A DNA stretch of 46,791 nt from a virus, in the IMG/VR virus record IMGVR_UViG_3300017776_000029, positions 1 through 46,791 of that record; one strand, written 5' to 3'. Below the pieces are notes generated by a model. It was given only the letters and a program-made list of their open reading frames with translations. It made no database searches and had not been told where the DNA came from. Below are positions 34,710 to 43,251 of this stretch, piece after piece. A program made the position numbers and the translations under genes. Numbering within the stretch: position 1 is the stretch's first letter; every line of letters begins with the position of its first letter.

Positions 34710-35132
34710 TCACCATCCTGCATTGTTAGTATTAACAAGGATTAAGTTTTCGTTATCAGTCACATTGTCAGCGCTAATTACTTCGCCAGGTCCGACATAA
34801 ACACCGAGTACAGTTCCAGTTCCAGAAGTATTCTTTCCTGTTCCTGTTGCGGTAAGTTCGATTGTATCACCGACTACATAGGTTGCAGCATCAGCACGAA
34901 TGTAAAGAACACCGCCACTTGGCATGTATGAAACACGGCCACCAGTGACAAGAGCATCGTCTTTGTCCCTTTCTGAAGATTCAATGGTGACACCCAATGG
35001 GGTATTACCAACAGCACTACATAGTGCTACTGTGTTTGTTCCATCCACCTTAAGCAAAAGCCCAGATAGTCCTGCGCTTGCACCAGCTTTCAAATTTGCG
35101 TTAATTGGTCCTGTTCCGATTCCTGTTAGCAT
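34710..35132 (-). CDS. Capsid decoration/cement protein (DUF2190-like)
   Basis: 140 residues, nearly all beta, Gly/Thr/Val-rich, with the pattern LKAGASAGLSGLLLKVDGTN, then TPLGVTIESSE, then YVVGDTIELTATGTGKNTSG. This order is that of DUF2190 or gpD-like cement proteins that trim the outer capsid. It lies between protease and capsid genes, the usual place. GGGGATGAT stands just before the ATG. Call is by pattern and position. Confidence 0.7.
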   Translation of the reverse strand: MLTGIGTGPINANLKAGASAGLSGLLLKVDGTNTVALCSAVGNTPLGVTIESSERDKDDALVTGGRVSYMPSGGVLYIRADAATYVVGDTIELTATGTGKNTSGTGTVLGVYVGPGEVISADNVTDNENLILVNTNNAGW

Positions 35133-35133
35133 T

Positions 35134-37407
35134 TCAAATCATCCCCTTTGTTTTTGCTTCTTCAAATGATGGAGCGAGGTTTTCGCCACCACCACGATTG
35201 TATGCAGCAACAAGAGCGTTAAAAGAAGCAGAGTATTCTGCTTCGGAAGATTCAACCAAGTTGCCGTTTAGATAATTAGCAACAACAGCGGTTGATGATG
35301 AAACACTTGCTACTACATCAGATGCAGGTTCAACAGGTTTCATTTCTTTAGAAGGTGCAGGTCGGGATGCTTCCCAAGAAGCCATCAATTCTTTGACAGT
35401 TTCAGCAGGTAGTGCTTCGTGACCCTTAAGTCCAATTTCAGATGCTTCCTTGACAAGTGCCAATCGAGCGTTCTCTGCTTCTTCAGCCGCTTTTGCTTCA
35501 AATGCAGCAATGCGTGAATTTGCGAGAATTAGTGCTTTTTCCATTTCAGCCACAGCATCAACTGATTCAACAGTTTCGGATGCGATAACTTCTTCAATTA
35601 CTTCTTCGGACATTGTATTCGCCTTCTTCGTATGATAACCTTCAGGAGCTGAATCATACTTAAGCATTTCCTCAGAAACAGCCTCTTCAACCTTTACAGC
35701 ATTTTCAATTCTTGCACGAGGATATGCTGGTTTATGGACTATTGCGAGATGGTCAAAAGTGAAGTCATGCTCGAATACCATTTGAGTTTTTCCGTCTTTT
35801 GCTTCAACAATTCTGTCGGGAACTCCTGTTCCACCGATGGAAACACCGTATTCTGAGCGAAACCAGAGTCCTGATTCTAAAACTTCAAACAATTCACTTC
35901 TTTCAACGGTTGCTTCAAAGTGAACTTCCCAAGAATCTTCGTCGCCTTCGACCCAAGCCTTTGTGACTCGACCTACAACGCCTTCGTCAATACCAGCCAT
36001 ATTCCTCTTAAAGCGACCTTGTTCAGCCTTTGGATGATTAAGAGTTACATCTGCATCAAGCATTTGAGGCAAAATGTTGTCAACTCCAGCCCTTGTAATA
36101 GACCAGTTGTTTTTGTTCATACCTTCATGGAATGCAACACCACTAATCTTTACAACAGTTTTACCTGTTGATGCTTCAATAATTGATTCTGCATAAGTCA
36201 TAGTGGCATCAAGAGTTACTGCAACACGGACACATTTACCGTTTCGCATTTCTTTGCCTGGAGGACAAGTATCTTTTTCGTATGAAGCATATTTGTCCTT
36301 GTCTTTTTTATAACCTTCAACCTTCTTAGGAATGTCTTTGCCGACCTTCTTAATGTATTCTTCATGGTTTTTACCTGGCATAAAGACTTTCTTCCCATCT
36401 TCTTCATGTGTATGGAAACCATCAAGACCTAATTCCTTTGCACGACCAGATGCTTCTCCTGGATTATCGAATACATCTTTGCGAATCATTTTTGCTTCAA
36501 CTGCTTCATCTTCACAACAGTCTCTGCCACAGTCATGACAGTCTTCGTCTGCTTCAATGATTTCTTCAAAGTCAAGCCAAATTGGCTGTTCTTCATGTTG
36601 TTCCCACAATTCAGCAAACAATAAATCAATTTCATCATTGACCTCATCATCTTCGTCGCTGGTATAATCAGTTACAGATTTAGAGCGTTCCCACATTCTG
36701 CAAGACCAATAACCTGCAGATGTTTTGTCTTTCTTTTCAGAGCATGAATGTCTATCACGGAAAGCCTTTCGTCGCTTAGGGTCGTCACGCTTAATTTCCA
36801 TGTTGGGGTCGCCAAAGCGCACGATGACTACATTACCGCTCGAATTTTGCACATATACAGCAAACTTCTTTGGTCCTCCCGATGTTCGGAATGGTTTGTT
36901 AAGTGTAACTTTACGCCCTTTGTATTCTGCTGCAATCCAGTCCATACTTACATATGCAGCCTCGTCACTCATTTCAAAGTTTTCCTCGCTGGCTCTTGGG
37001 TGTGACTTAGGCAATAAGTCGTTGTCTTGCTTGTAATTTGGATTGGAAGGTCTGCCGTTTCGCAAGAGGTAAAGGAAGGCTTTGACTCGAGCGACACCCC
37101 ATCCACCTCTTGACATATTTGGTGCGTGACTACGGCTGAAAGCACCAGCACCCCTACGATAAACGGTTTTGAGCATTCCCATAGATGCTTTGCTCCCTTT
37201 ACCCTTCTTATTGTGTTCTTGCATAAGGGAACGGAGTCGTGCGTTTGTTTCTTTGCTAAATGAAATTGACTTGTTTGGCTTCTTTGCTGAGCCTGGTTTG
37301 TTTTTCTTTGAGCCTTTTCTGCGCTCACTTGGTTTAGCGGGAGTTTTTCGTACATCATTTTTTCCAGGCTTCCCGTATTGAAGTGCTTCAACAATTTCTT
37401 CAGACAT
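35134..37407 (-). CDS. Prohead protease with N-terminal extra domains and C-terminal scaffold
   Basis: 757 residues with four parts. Residues 1-110 are basic and contain SHAPNMSRGGWGVARVKAFL. About 130-260 holds a small beta domain ending RDRHSCSEKKDKTSAGYWSC, a sequence type often found in front of phage proteases. About 400-570 is the protease core: ISGVAFHEGMNKNNW, VTLNHPKAEQGRF with a likely catalytic His, and FRSEYGVSIGGTGVP with a likely Ser. From 600 on is a coiled coil (AEMEKALILANSRIAAFEAK) ending in a low-complexity part, as in fused scaffolds. It lies between portal and capsid genes. The catalytic assignment is inferred. Confidence 0.75.
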   Translation of the reverse strand: MSEEIVEALQYGKPGKNDVRKTPAKPSERRKGSKKNKPGSAKKPNKSISFSKETNARLRSLMQEHNKKGKGSKASMGMLKTVYRRGAGAFSRSHAPNMSRGGWGVARVKAFLYLLRNGRPSNPNYKQDNDLLPKSHPRASEENFEMSDEAAYVSMDWIAAEYKGRKVTLNKPFRTSGGPKKFAVYVQNSSGNVVIVRFGDPNMEIKRDDPKRRKAFRDRHSCSEKKDKTSAGYWSCRMWERSKSVTDYTSDEDDEVNDEIDLLFAELWEQHEEQPIWLDFEEIIEADEDCHDCGRDCCEDEAVEAKMIRKDVFDNPGEASGRAKELGLDGFHTHEEDGKKVFMPGKNHEEYIKKVGKDIPKKVEGYKKDKDKYASYEKDTCPPGKEMRNGKCVRVAVTLDATMTYAESIIEASTGKTVVKISGVAFHEGMNKNNWSITRAGVDNILPQMLDADVTLNHPKAEQGRFKRNMAGIDEGVVGRVTKAWVEGDEDSWEVHFEATVERSELFEVLESGLWFRSEYGVSIGGTGVPDRIVEAKDGKTQMVFEHDFTFDHLAIVHKPAYPRARIENAVKVEEAVSEEMLKYDSAPEGYHTKKANTMSEEVIEEVIASETVESVDAVAEMEKALILANSRIAAFEAKAAEEAENARLALVKEASEIGLKGHEALPAETVKELMASWEASRPAPSKEMKPVEPASDVVASVSSSTAVVANYLNGNLVESSEAEYSASFNALVAAYNRGGGENLAPSFEEAKTKGMI

Positions 37408-37411
37408 AAAA

Positions 37412-37519
37412 TCACTTCTTTTTCCCTGTAGTAAAACAAATTCCTGTTTCGGTTTCTGTTTCGTCTATTTCTTTTGACTTTGCATCAAACCATTCGTCAA
37501 GAAGAGTGCATCGTGTCAT
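37412..37519 (-). CDS. 35-residue acidic protein
   Basis: ATG 37519 to TGA 37412-37414, with GGAGTGAT six bases before the ATG, one of the better Shine-Dalgarno sites of the block. The sequence is MTRCTLLDEWFDAKSKEIDE followed by an acidic stretch and KKK at the end. It fits between the membrane protein and the protease. Function unknown. Confidence 0.45.
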   Translation of the reverse strand: MTRCTLLDEWFDAKSKEIDETETETGICFTTGKKK

Positions 37520-37523
37520 AGTA

Positions 37524-37946
37524 TCACTCCTTTTTCTTTATTGGTCTTAGAACAGTATTATTTTTCAACTCATCCATTTCATGTTTGTGAGTTTGAGCAG
37601 CCTTTTCTAATTCATGCTTATGCTTTTGAGCCAACTTTTCTAAGTCTATCATGTGTTCCTTTTGAGAAGCATCTCTTTCTCTGTTATGCTTTAAGTCTGT
37701 TGGGATATTTTCAACTTCTTGTGACTGTTCGGATTCCCACATACGGAGAACAGTTTGTAAAGCAGGAGCAGCAGTTCCGCCTATGATTGCGATAAGTGCT
37801 ATGAAACCATCTAAGTTTTCCAATACAACTTCAGGCTTCCAAATACCCATACCAACAACTGAACCACAGGCAAGAAGCCATAAGTATATTGAAGGGATAA
37901 CGGTTCTCTTTACCATTCTATCGTTAAAAGTGTCTTGTTTACTCAT
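37524..37946 (-). CDS. Two-helix membrane protein with coiled-coil tail
   Basis: 140 residues. Two membrane helices, about residues 18-36 (PSIYLWLLACGSVVGMGIW) and 46-68 (LDGFIALIAIIGGTAAPALQ), are followed by a long charged coiled coil with a repeated histidine-rich heptad (EKLAQKHKHELEKAAQTHKH). Small two-helix proteins in late phage operons are often holins, but this one lies just after the portal gene, so a virion or ejection role is also possible. The start overlaps the portal stop by eight bases. Confidence 0.7.
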   Translation of the reverse strand: MSKQDTFNDRMVKRTVIPSIYLWLLACGSVVGMGIWKPEVVLENLDGFIALIAIIGGTAAPALQTVLRMWESEQSQEVENIPTDLKHNRERDASQKEHMIDLEKLAQKHKHELEKAAQTHKHEMDELKNNTVLRPIKKKE

Positions 37947-39357
37947 TTGAAGTGCCTCCTTTATCTCCTTCGTTGATTTCTTGTTGAGGTCGAGGACTTA
38001 TAGGTCTTTCTGATAGTTTCTTACCTTCTTTAAAATCTGCACCTTCTGATACAGGCTCAAACCCAAGAATTTCTCTTGCTTCATTCCTTGTTATAATACC
38101 GTCACGATACCCTAATGAAACCCTTTGGTATTCTTGATAGTTATTTTCTTCATCAACAGGTTCAAAGTATAATTCAGGTAAGTCTTTCTTTGTACTAACA
38201 ACACCCTTCATTTCACAGTGATGTAACCAAAGTTTGTGTACTGCTTGAACAACGACTTCTTGTAGCCTTGCGATTGCTTGCATAGACCACATATTAGCAT
38301 TAAATGTGGCAGCAAATGTTGAACCTGATTCTTGGCCAGCAGCAACACGAGGTACCTGAAGAACAGCGGAAATGTCGCTATTAATCATATCAAGGAATTT
38401 ACTGTTATCTGGGACATTTTTCATATCCATTTGTTGTATTTGCACATAATCAGGTAAAATTGGGATTTGGTCAGCACGAAGATTTTCCAGCAATTTACCA
38501 ACTTCAGTCATAATATGGGATAGTCTTTCACGCTGTTCCTTTGGGTCAGAGATATGTTCAACAGCCTTCATATCAATGCTGATAAATTGCTTTGTCATGC
38601 TATCTTCAATAGCAATACGATTATTCATTGTGTTGTATTTAGCACGAATTGCCTGTTTCAAACTGCTAAATCGAGATGCACCCCATACACCATAAGTCCA
38701 TCTGTTTAACCTATCCATCCACCAATTAGAGCGATAGTCAATTTTGATGTGAGATATTTCATCTGCTGGTATTTCTAATTCTCCATGTTGCATTTCTCTA
38801 AAGCGGTATGTGACCGCTTTCATTATTGGGTCATCTTTGCCGTATGCTCTTGGGCTTTTGCTTGAATTAGGTCTTGAATCAACTATGGTGACTTGGGTGA
38901 TAGGGATGCTTTGTAGGTCAGTAATACCTATTCCTGCCCTTCCAACAATCTTATCTATGGAATTACCATAAACTATAAGGTTTCGCATTGTGTTAATGAT
39001 AAAGTCATCAAAGTCTATGGCATCAACAAATTCTTCAATACACATACGAATCTTTTGATTCTTGGCTTTTGAATAGTCAATCTTGTATTTGTTGCCTGTA
39101 AGGCTGACAGCTCTTACTGCACCGTTAAGTTCGGGGTCAAGTCTTAGCATATCATCGTACAAATCAAATTCAGTATCATACTTCGACCCGTATTGCTTGT
39201 AGCCTTGTGTCCTCATTGCCTCAGTTTCAGTTAGTATATCTTTGATAGAAGCAGTAAATGGTGAACCAATTGGCGAATTTAGTGGAAATTCGACAACTTC
39301 TGCTGTTTTTTCAACTTTTTCTGGAGTTCTGCCAAGAATTCTGTCGAAAAGACCCAT
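37939..39357 (-). CDS. Portal protein
   Basis: 472 residues. The dodecameric portal through which DNA enters the head. Typical stretches are YDDMLRLDPELNGAVRAV at the start of the core, NLIVYGNSIDKIVG, IPADEISHIKIDYRSNWW, a clip/stem part with helices, and VPRVAAGQESGSTFAATFNA near the end, before a Pro-rich tail. Gene order (portal, then protease, then capsid) and length fit. It is near the start of the late - strand block. Confidence 0.92.
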   Translation of the reverse strand: MGLFDRILGRTPEKVEKTAEVVEFPLNSPIGSPFTASIKDILTETEAMRTQGYKQYGSKYDTEFDLYDDMLRLDPELNGAVRAVSLTGNKYKIDYSKAKNQKIRMCIEEFVDAIDFDDFIINTMRNLIVYGNSIDKIVGRAGIGITDLQSIPITQVTIVDSRPNSSKSPRAYGKDDPIMKAVTYRFREMQHGELEIPADEISHIKIDYRSNWWMDRLNRWTYGVWGASRFSSLKQAIRAKYNTMNNRIAIEDSMTKQFISIDMKAVEHISDPKEQRERLSHIMTEVGKLLENLRADQIPILPDYVQIQQMDMKNVPDNSKFLDMINSDISAVLQVPRVAAGQESGSTFAATFNANMWSMQAIARLQEVVVQAVHKLWLHHCEMKGVVSTKKDLPELYFEPVDEENNYQEYQRVSLGYRDGIITRNEAREILGFEPVSEGADFKEGKKLSERPISPRPQQEINEGDKGGTSNE

Positions 39358-39372
39358 AATTAATTCTCAGTC

Positions 39373-39456
39373 TCACAGCACCTTTAAGTGTTCCGCAATT
39401 GTTTTTATTCTTTCACTTGTGTTTAGGAAAGAATTAATCGCATAGCAGCTCGGCAT
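39373..39456 (-). CDS. Possible 27-residue peptide
   Basis: ATG 39456 to TGA 39373-39375. The peptide NTSERIKTIAEHLKVL would form an amphipathic helix. It fills the gap between the 48-residue membrane protein and the portal gene, but it is too short for coding statistics and has no ribosome site. A portal leader without coding function is as likely. Confidence 0.25.
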   Translation of the reverse strand: MPSCYAINSFLNTSERIKTIAEHLKVL

Positions 39457-39462
39457 AAGTGT

Positions 39463-39609
39463 TTATTTTTTATTATTTCCTATAAGGTTGTTGAAGAGTT
39501 TTATACTCTTAGAGCCAATAAAGACCCAGAATAGTATCTCTAAAGTGATAAGTAGTATCGCCCACTTTCCGAACCCTTCATACGGGATAGGTATATCTGA
39601 AAAGTCCAT
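39463..39609 (-). CDS. 48-residue single-pass membrane protein
   Basis: ATG 39609 to TAA 39463-39465. One strong membrane helix (about residues 15-32, KWAILLITLEILFWVFIG), a short N-terminal part and a lysine-ended tail. It is the first gene of the late - strand block, next to the divergent promoter region. Such proteins act as pinholins, antiholins or minor virion parts; which one cannot be told here. Confidence 0.5.
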   Translation of the reverse strand: MDFSDIPIPYEGFGKWAILLITLEILFWVFIGSKSIKLFNNLIGNNKK

Positions 39610-39787
39610 AGGTTACACAATCGGACAAATACAATTAAGTCTGACTGTGGATAGCCCCAACACCCCCTAAATTAATAAAAATAAATAAAGATTGGCGCTG
39701 TGACACATTTATTTTTCTCTATCAAGCGGAAAAATAATTATTCAATAGGGGGTGCATTTATAGGTAAATGACTGTTTGGTTAGAGCA
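39610..39787. promoter_or_regulatory. Divergent promoter/operator region
   Basis: The 178-base gap between the late - block and the terminase + block holds no convincing gene. CATTTATAGG (39754-39763) is a TATA box about 27 bases before ATG 39788. An AT-rich run at 39669-39690 can serve the - strand. A 9-base inverted repeat, CACCCCCTA (39661-39669) and TAGGGGGTG (39746-39754), flanks the AT-rich centre and could be an operator for both directions. Confidence 0.55.
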
Positions 39788-41245
39788 ATGAACAATAAGA
39801 AGACCAAAAGGGCAAGTCCAGGTACAGGTTATGAAATAATCGAAAAGGAGTCTCATTTATTATCAACAATGTCAAGACTCGCATTTGCACGACACCTACA
39901 CAATCTTTACCCCGTTAAGTCCGTTAAAGGATGGGAAATGGCTACTCAAAGGTGGCAAAAGGGTAATAGTGTTATTAATCCAGAAGTTGTAGCAGCACCT
40001 ACAACTCGTATGTATTCAACCGACGCATATTACTATAACAATGATGAAGACCTTTACTTTACTTTCCTTCGTGCAGCCGACCAAGTAGTAAAAATAGAAG
40101 GTGATGTTCACCGACAAATGAAGGCTGATTATTCCAATATGGCAACTGACGCACTAACAATCAATGAAATGTGCAGAAAGTATGCAATGCCTCGACCCTG
40201 GTTGGAAGAATATCGAAAGAGGCATGGTTGGACTCACGATATGTCTCCTTTTACAGATGAAGAATTTGCAGAAAAGGACACAGATGAAATGGTAAAAGAC
40301 CTTATTCATTGGAGAAAGAAGGAACTGTTTGAAAAGTTTGAACAGGCTCGCTGGAAAGACCTTGAAAAAGATGCTTCAAAGTGGAGAAATCTTAACGACC
40401 ACCTGTTAGAAGAGTTCCTAAATCTTATTCCAAACGCACCTGAAGCACCAAATCGCTTAGAATTAACCGATGATGAAAAGCCATATGCACTTGTAGTATC
40501 AGCAACTGACTTTCATTGGGGTAAATATGGTTGGGTTGATGAAGTAGGTGAAACATACGACTTCGATGAAGCAAAGCATAGACTAATGGATAGGACTCAA
40601 GACCTTGTATCTCGATTACCATACCAACCTGAAAAGATAATTATGGGTACAGGCAGCGACTGGTTTCATGTTGATAACGACTTAGGGACAACTACAAAGG
40701 GTACTCCACAAGATATGTGCGGTACACCAGCCCAAATCCTTAAAAGTGGTTGTGAATTGGCTGTCGAACACATAGAATTACTTAGACAAGTAGCACCTGT
40801 TGAAATCTATAACATGGCAGGAAACCACGACAGAATGTCTGCTTTGGCTCTTATCATGTATCTTGACGCATATTACAGAAATGCTGATGATGTTAGCGTA
40901 GTAGTTTCACCATACCCAAGACAATACATGACTTATGGAAACAATTTGATAGGTTTAACTCATGGTGATAAAGCAATGCAGAAGTTACCTGCACTAATGG
41001 CTAATGAAGCAAAGGCTGAATGGGGAGTAACTGACCACCATTATTGGTTTCACGGACATTTGCACCATCAAACTGTTAAAGAAAGTGCTGGAACTCTTAT
41101 TATTCAATTGGCTTCTCTTGCAGGGCATGACAGATACCACGCAAGGGCTGGTTATACAATGTCAAAAGCAGGTTTGTCTGGATATATGATTGACAAAGAA
41201 GAAGGTCTAATTTGCAGTTTGTTCTCTCCTGTGGAGGGGCATTGA
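39788..41245 (+). CDS. Metallophosphoesterase with N-terminal helical (HTH-like) domain
   Basis: 485 residues. The C-terminal 320 are a calcineurin-like phosphoesterase with every metal motif: TDFHWG (Asp-x-His), GSDWFH, GNHDR, THGD and HGHLHH. Nuclease and phosphatase functions both occur in this family (Mre11, SbcD, cyclic-nucleotide enzymes). The first 160 residues are helical, with a helix-turn-helix-like stretch around TINEMCRKYAMPRPWLEEY. Its place before the terminase suggests a packaging or DNA-end role; the N-terminal part could stand in for the missing small terminase. Start chosen: ATG 39788 by distance from the TATA box; TTG 39776 is possible. Confidence 0.82.
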   Translation: MNNKKTKRASPGTGYEIIEKESHLLSTMSRLAFARHLHNLYPVKSVKGWEMATQRWQKGNSVINPEVVAAPTTRMYSTDAYYYNNDEDLYFTFLRAADQVVKIEGDVHRQMKADYSNMATDALTINEMCRKYAMPRPWLEEYRKRHGWTHDMSPFTDEEFAEKDTDEMVKDLIHWRKKELFEKFEQARWKDLEKDASKWRNLNDHLLEEFLNLIPNAPEAPNRLELTDDEKPYALVVSATDFHWGKYGWVDEVGETYDFDEAKHRLMDRTQDLVSRLPYQPEKIIMGTGSDWFHVDNDLGTTTKGTPQDMCGTPAQILKSGCELAVEHIELLRQVAPVEIYNMAGNHDRMSALALIMYLDAYYRNADDVSVVVSPYPRQYMTYGNNLIGLTHGDKAMQKLPALMANEAKAEWGVTDHHYWFHGHLHHQTVKESAGTLIIQLASLAGHDRYHARAGYTMSKAGLSGYMIDKEEGLICSLFSPVEGH

Positions 41246-41388
41246 TGGGAAATAGGACTTGTTTGCGTGAATGTATGAATTGTGGTAAAAGAGGAATATA
41301 CGCTACAACAGCTTGCAGGTCAAAAAAGAATGGTATTTCAATTTATTGTGGGTATTTACGGGTGGTTAGAAATGAGCGAACATCATAG
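41245..41388 (+). CDS. 47-residue cysteine-rich protein
   Basis: ATG 41245 overlaps the previous stop (TGATG) after GGAGGGG, a strong ribosome site. It encodes five cysteines, at 6, 10, 13, 24 and 35 (CMNC in the middle), with a basic tail. It reads to TAG 41386-41388, overlapping the next zinc-ribbon gene. Zinc binding is likely; function unknown. Confidence 0.55.
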   Translation: MGNRTCLRECMNCGKRGIYATTACRSKKNGISIYCGYLRVVRNERTS

Positions 41389-41515
41389 GTTTTGTGAAAA
41401 GGTATACTGTAAGTTTTGTGGCTTTGCTACAGGAATTATGGAAGCGTCAAAGGCAATGGCTGGTAAATGTCCCCACTGCAAAAAAGAAGGGGGGTTGATG
41501 CCTCTTGGGTATTAA
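41372..41515 (+). CDS. 47-residue zinc-ribbon protein
   Basis: ATG 41372 to TAA 41513-41515. CKFC (residues 13-16) and CPHC (33-36), with an additional Cys8, form a zinc ribbon. A longer reading from 41282 in the same frame is possible, but it would overlap the upstream cysteine-rich gene along its length. It directly precedes the terminase. Many phages have a small zinc-finger or HNH protein at this spot. Confidence 0.65.
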   Translation: MSEHHRFCEKVYCKFCGFATGIMEASKAMAGKCPHCKKEGGLMPLGY

Positions 41516-41525
41516 CACCACTCGT

Positions 41526-42989
41526 ATGAGCCTTTTAAGGTCAAAAAACGATATTAAGTATTTCTATGAATGGTTAGGTTATACATGGGGAGAGCATATA
41601 GATGAATGGGTCAATCTTTATACTGATAGAAAAGATGCACAGGTTCACAGGACTTGTATTATTGCGCCTCGTGACCACAGTAAATCAACAACCCTCCGTA
41701 TTGTATTGCTACACCATGCTCTTTTTCTAAAGTGGCGTAGCAAACCTTTTACTTGTTGGTTGTTTTCCGCAAGCAGGGATACTGCTTCAAGGCGTTTACA
41801 AGAAATAAGAGAAGATATTCTAAAGCATCCTGAATTGTCAAAGTATCTTGATACTAAGCGTGGTGGCAAATATGAATTGTTTTTTACTAATGGCGCATGG
41901 ATAAGAGCCACATCTGTTGGTTCTGCTATTCGTGGTGAGCATCCAGCCTGTATTGCTCTTGACGATGTTCTTATGGATATGGGAGATATGTCAATGGATT
42001 CAGTTAGAGGTTGGCTTAGAAAGGTTGTCACTCCTATGTTGTCTCCAGGAACCAGCCTATATTGTGTTGGAACTCCTATGGCTATGACTGATATTTACCA
42101 TACTGAAATGTTAGGTAATAAGGTTTGGAAAGCAGGCGTTTGGTCTGCAATCCTCAATTGGGATGAATACAAAGCCGACCCTGATAATGTTAAGCCAGAA
42201 TGCCTTTGGCCTCAACATAGACCCATAGATTTTATACTTGAACAAAAAGAGGCTATGCAGGAATTAGAATTTACTCAAGAATACCTTTGTAGAGTTATTG
42301 ATGAAGATTCACAAGTATTCCCAAGAAAGATAAGCCGTCAAAATATGGATATGGAATTAATGTTAGAAAAGGAAAAATTTCATGATGGCAAGTATGTAAT
42401 TGGTTTTGACCCCTCACATGGATTAGGAAAAGACTACTCAGTCCTTGTAGTATTGAGGCAAGACTCGGATGGTTACATTTATCTCGTTGATATTTGGAGA
42501 AAGAATGACTTTCCACCTGAAAAGCAGGTTAATGTCATAGCGCAGTATAACGAAAGGTATAACATGCCTCCTATCGCTATTGAAGATGTAGGGTTTCAAA
42601 GGTTGTATAATGCCATACTTATGCAAAAGGGAGTTACTATTGATTACAGACCGTCTAAAGCAAGCAACAAATCCCTAAAGCAAGGGCTGATGAGCAGACT
42701 TAGAGCATGGTTTGAACAAGGGAGAATCGTATTACCCTTCGGAGATGAACCGACTCGCAGGGTTATCAGATTATTTTTAGAAGAGTTAGAAAGTCATGCC
42801 TGGAAAAATGGTGACATAGTGGACTTAGGAAAACACAATGATATGGTTATGGCCTTCGCTCACGCCATAGACCAATTCATTATGCCAACCAAACATGAGT
42901 CATTTAGTATGTCAAGCACTTCTCTCAACAACTGGCAAAATTCTACTGAATCTCCAAAACCTGGCGGAAAATTCCCATTTTTCTTTTAA
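41526..42989 (+). CDS. Terminase large subunit
   Basis: 487 residues, ATPase plus nuclease for DNA packaging. The Walker A-like loop is APRDHSKST (about 46-54), of the kind PRxxxKS used by many terminases. Walker B is CIALDDVL (about 142-149) and the coupling region is YCVGTPM. The RNase H-like nuclease has VIGFDPSHGLGKDYS (first Asp), IEDVGFQ (second acidic residue) and KHNDMVMAFAHAID (third). No small terminase is obvious nearby. ATG 41526 chosen; TTG 41505 would add seven residues and overlap the previous gene. Followed by long T-runs. Confidence 0.95.
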   Translation: MSLLRSKNDIKYFYEWLGYTWGEHIDEWVNLYTDRKDAQVHRTCIIAPRDHSKSTTLRIVLLHHALFLKWRSKPFTCWLFSASRDTASRRLQEIREDILKHPELSKYLDTKRGGKYELFFTNGAWIRATSVGSAIRGEHPACIALDDVLMDMGDMSMDSVRGWLRKVVTPMLSPGTSLYCVGTPMAMTDIYHTEMLGNKVWKAGVWSAILNWDEYKADPDNVKPECLWPQHRPIDFILEQKEAMQELEFTQEYLCRVIDEDSQVFPRKISRQNMDMELMLEKEKFHDGKYVIGFDPSHGLGKDYSVLVVLRQDSDGYIYLVDIWRKNDFPPEKQVNVIAQYNERYNMPPIAIEDVGFQRLYNAILMQKGVTIDYRPSKASNKSLKQGLMSRLRAWFEQGRIVLPFGDEPTRRVIRLFLEELESHAWKNGDIVDLGKHNDMVMAFAHAIDQFIMPTKHESFSMSSTSLNNWQNSTESPKPGGKFPFFF

Positions 42990-43075
42990 TATAAAGTTTT
43001 TTTTCAGAAATTTTTTTTGTGTATTATGCGCTCTGGTGGGCGTTAGGTTAGTACAAAAAATCTTTTTTTTTGTCA
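42990..43075 (+). terminator. Oligo-T terminator cluster after the terminase
   Basis: Three T-runs of eight or more bases follow the terminase stop (near 42999, 43011 and 43063). The last is part of an inverted repeat, ACAAAAAA-TC-TTTTTTTTTGT. Runs of T on the coding strand are the known archaeal termination signal. Confidence 0.7.
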
Positions 43076-43076
43076 T

Positions 43077-43229
43077 CATATATAAGCATTTACCATACTA
43101 CTTCATATACTTGAATGAATAGGCTTATTTGTCCCCGATGGCGGGGGCGGGGGGGCGACTTCCTACGGCATGCGTCGTGAAAAGTATGGCTATAGTAGTG
43201 TAAACTACGGTGGTGTTAAGGGGCGAAGC
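43077..43229. other. Gene-free stretch with a TATA box, G-rich block and hairpin
   Basis: CATATATAAG (43077-43086) is a good + strand TATA box, but no credible gene follows within 300 bases. Downstream are CCCC (43133-43136) facing G runs of five and seven (43143-43155), and a perfect hairpin GTAGT-GTAA-ACTAC (43195-43208). I see no coding frame. It may express a short RNA or act as an origin or packaging-related site. Confidence 0.4.
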
Positions 43230-43239
43230 GTATAAAAAA
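43230..43239 (+). promoter_or_regulatory. TATA box before the foldable region
   Basis: GTATAAAAAA is close to the archaeal consensus. The expected start, near 43256-43262, falls at the beginning of the structured stretch. The next gene starts only at 43459, so the message would carry a leader of about 200 bases, or the stretch is a separate RNA. Confidence 0.6.
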
Positions 43240-43251
43240 GTGTTAAGGGTT

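Noticed and set aside
41282-41515. 77-codon version of the zinc-ribbon protein before the terminase
   Set aside because: The extra N-terminus overlaps a better cysteine-rich gene and begins with GTG lacking a ribosome site; ATG 41372 is preferred.
43143-43155. G-quadruplex
   Set aside because: Only two long G runs are present next to a facing C run; four separate runs are not clear, so I list it only as a G-rich block.
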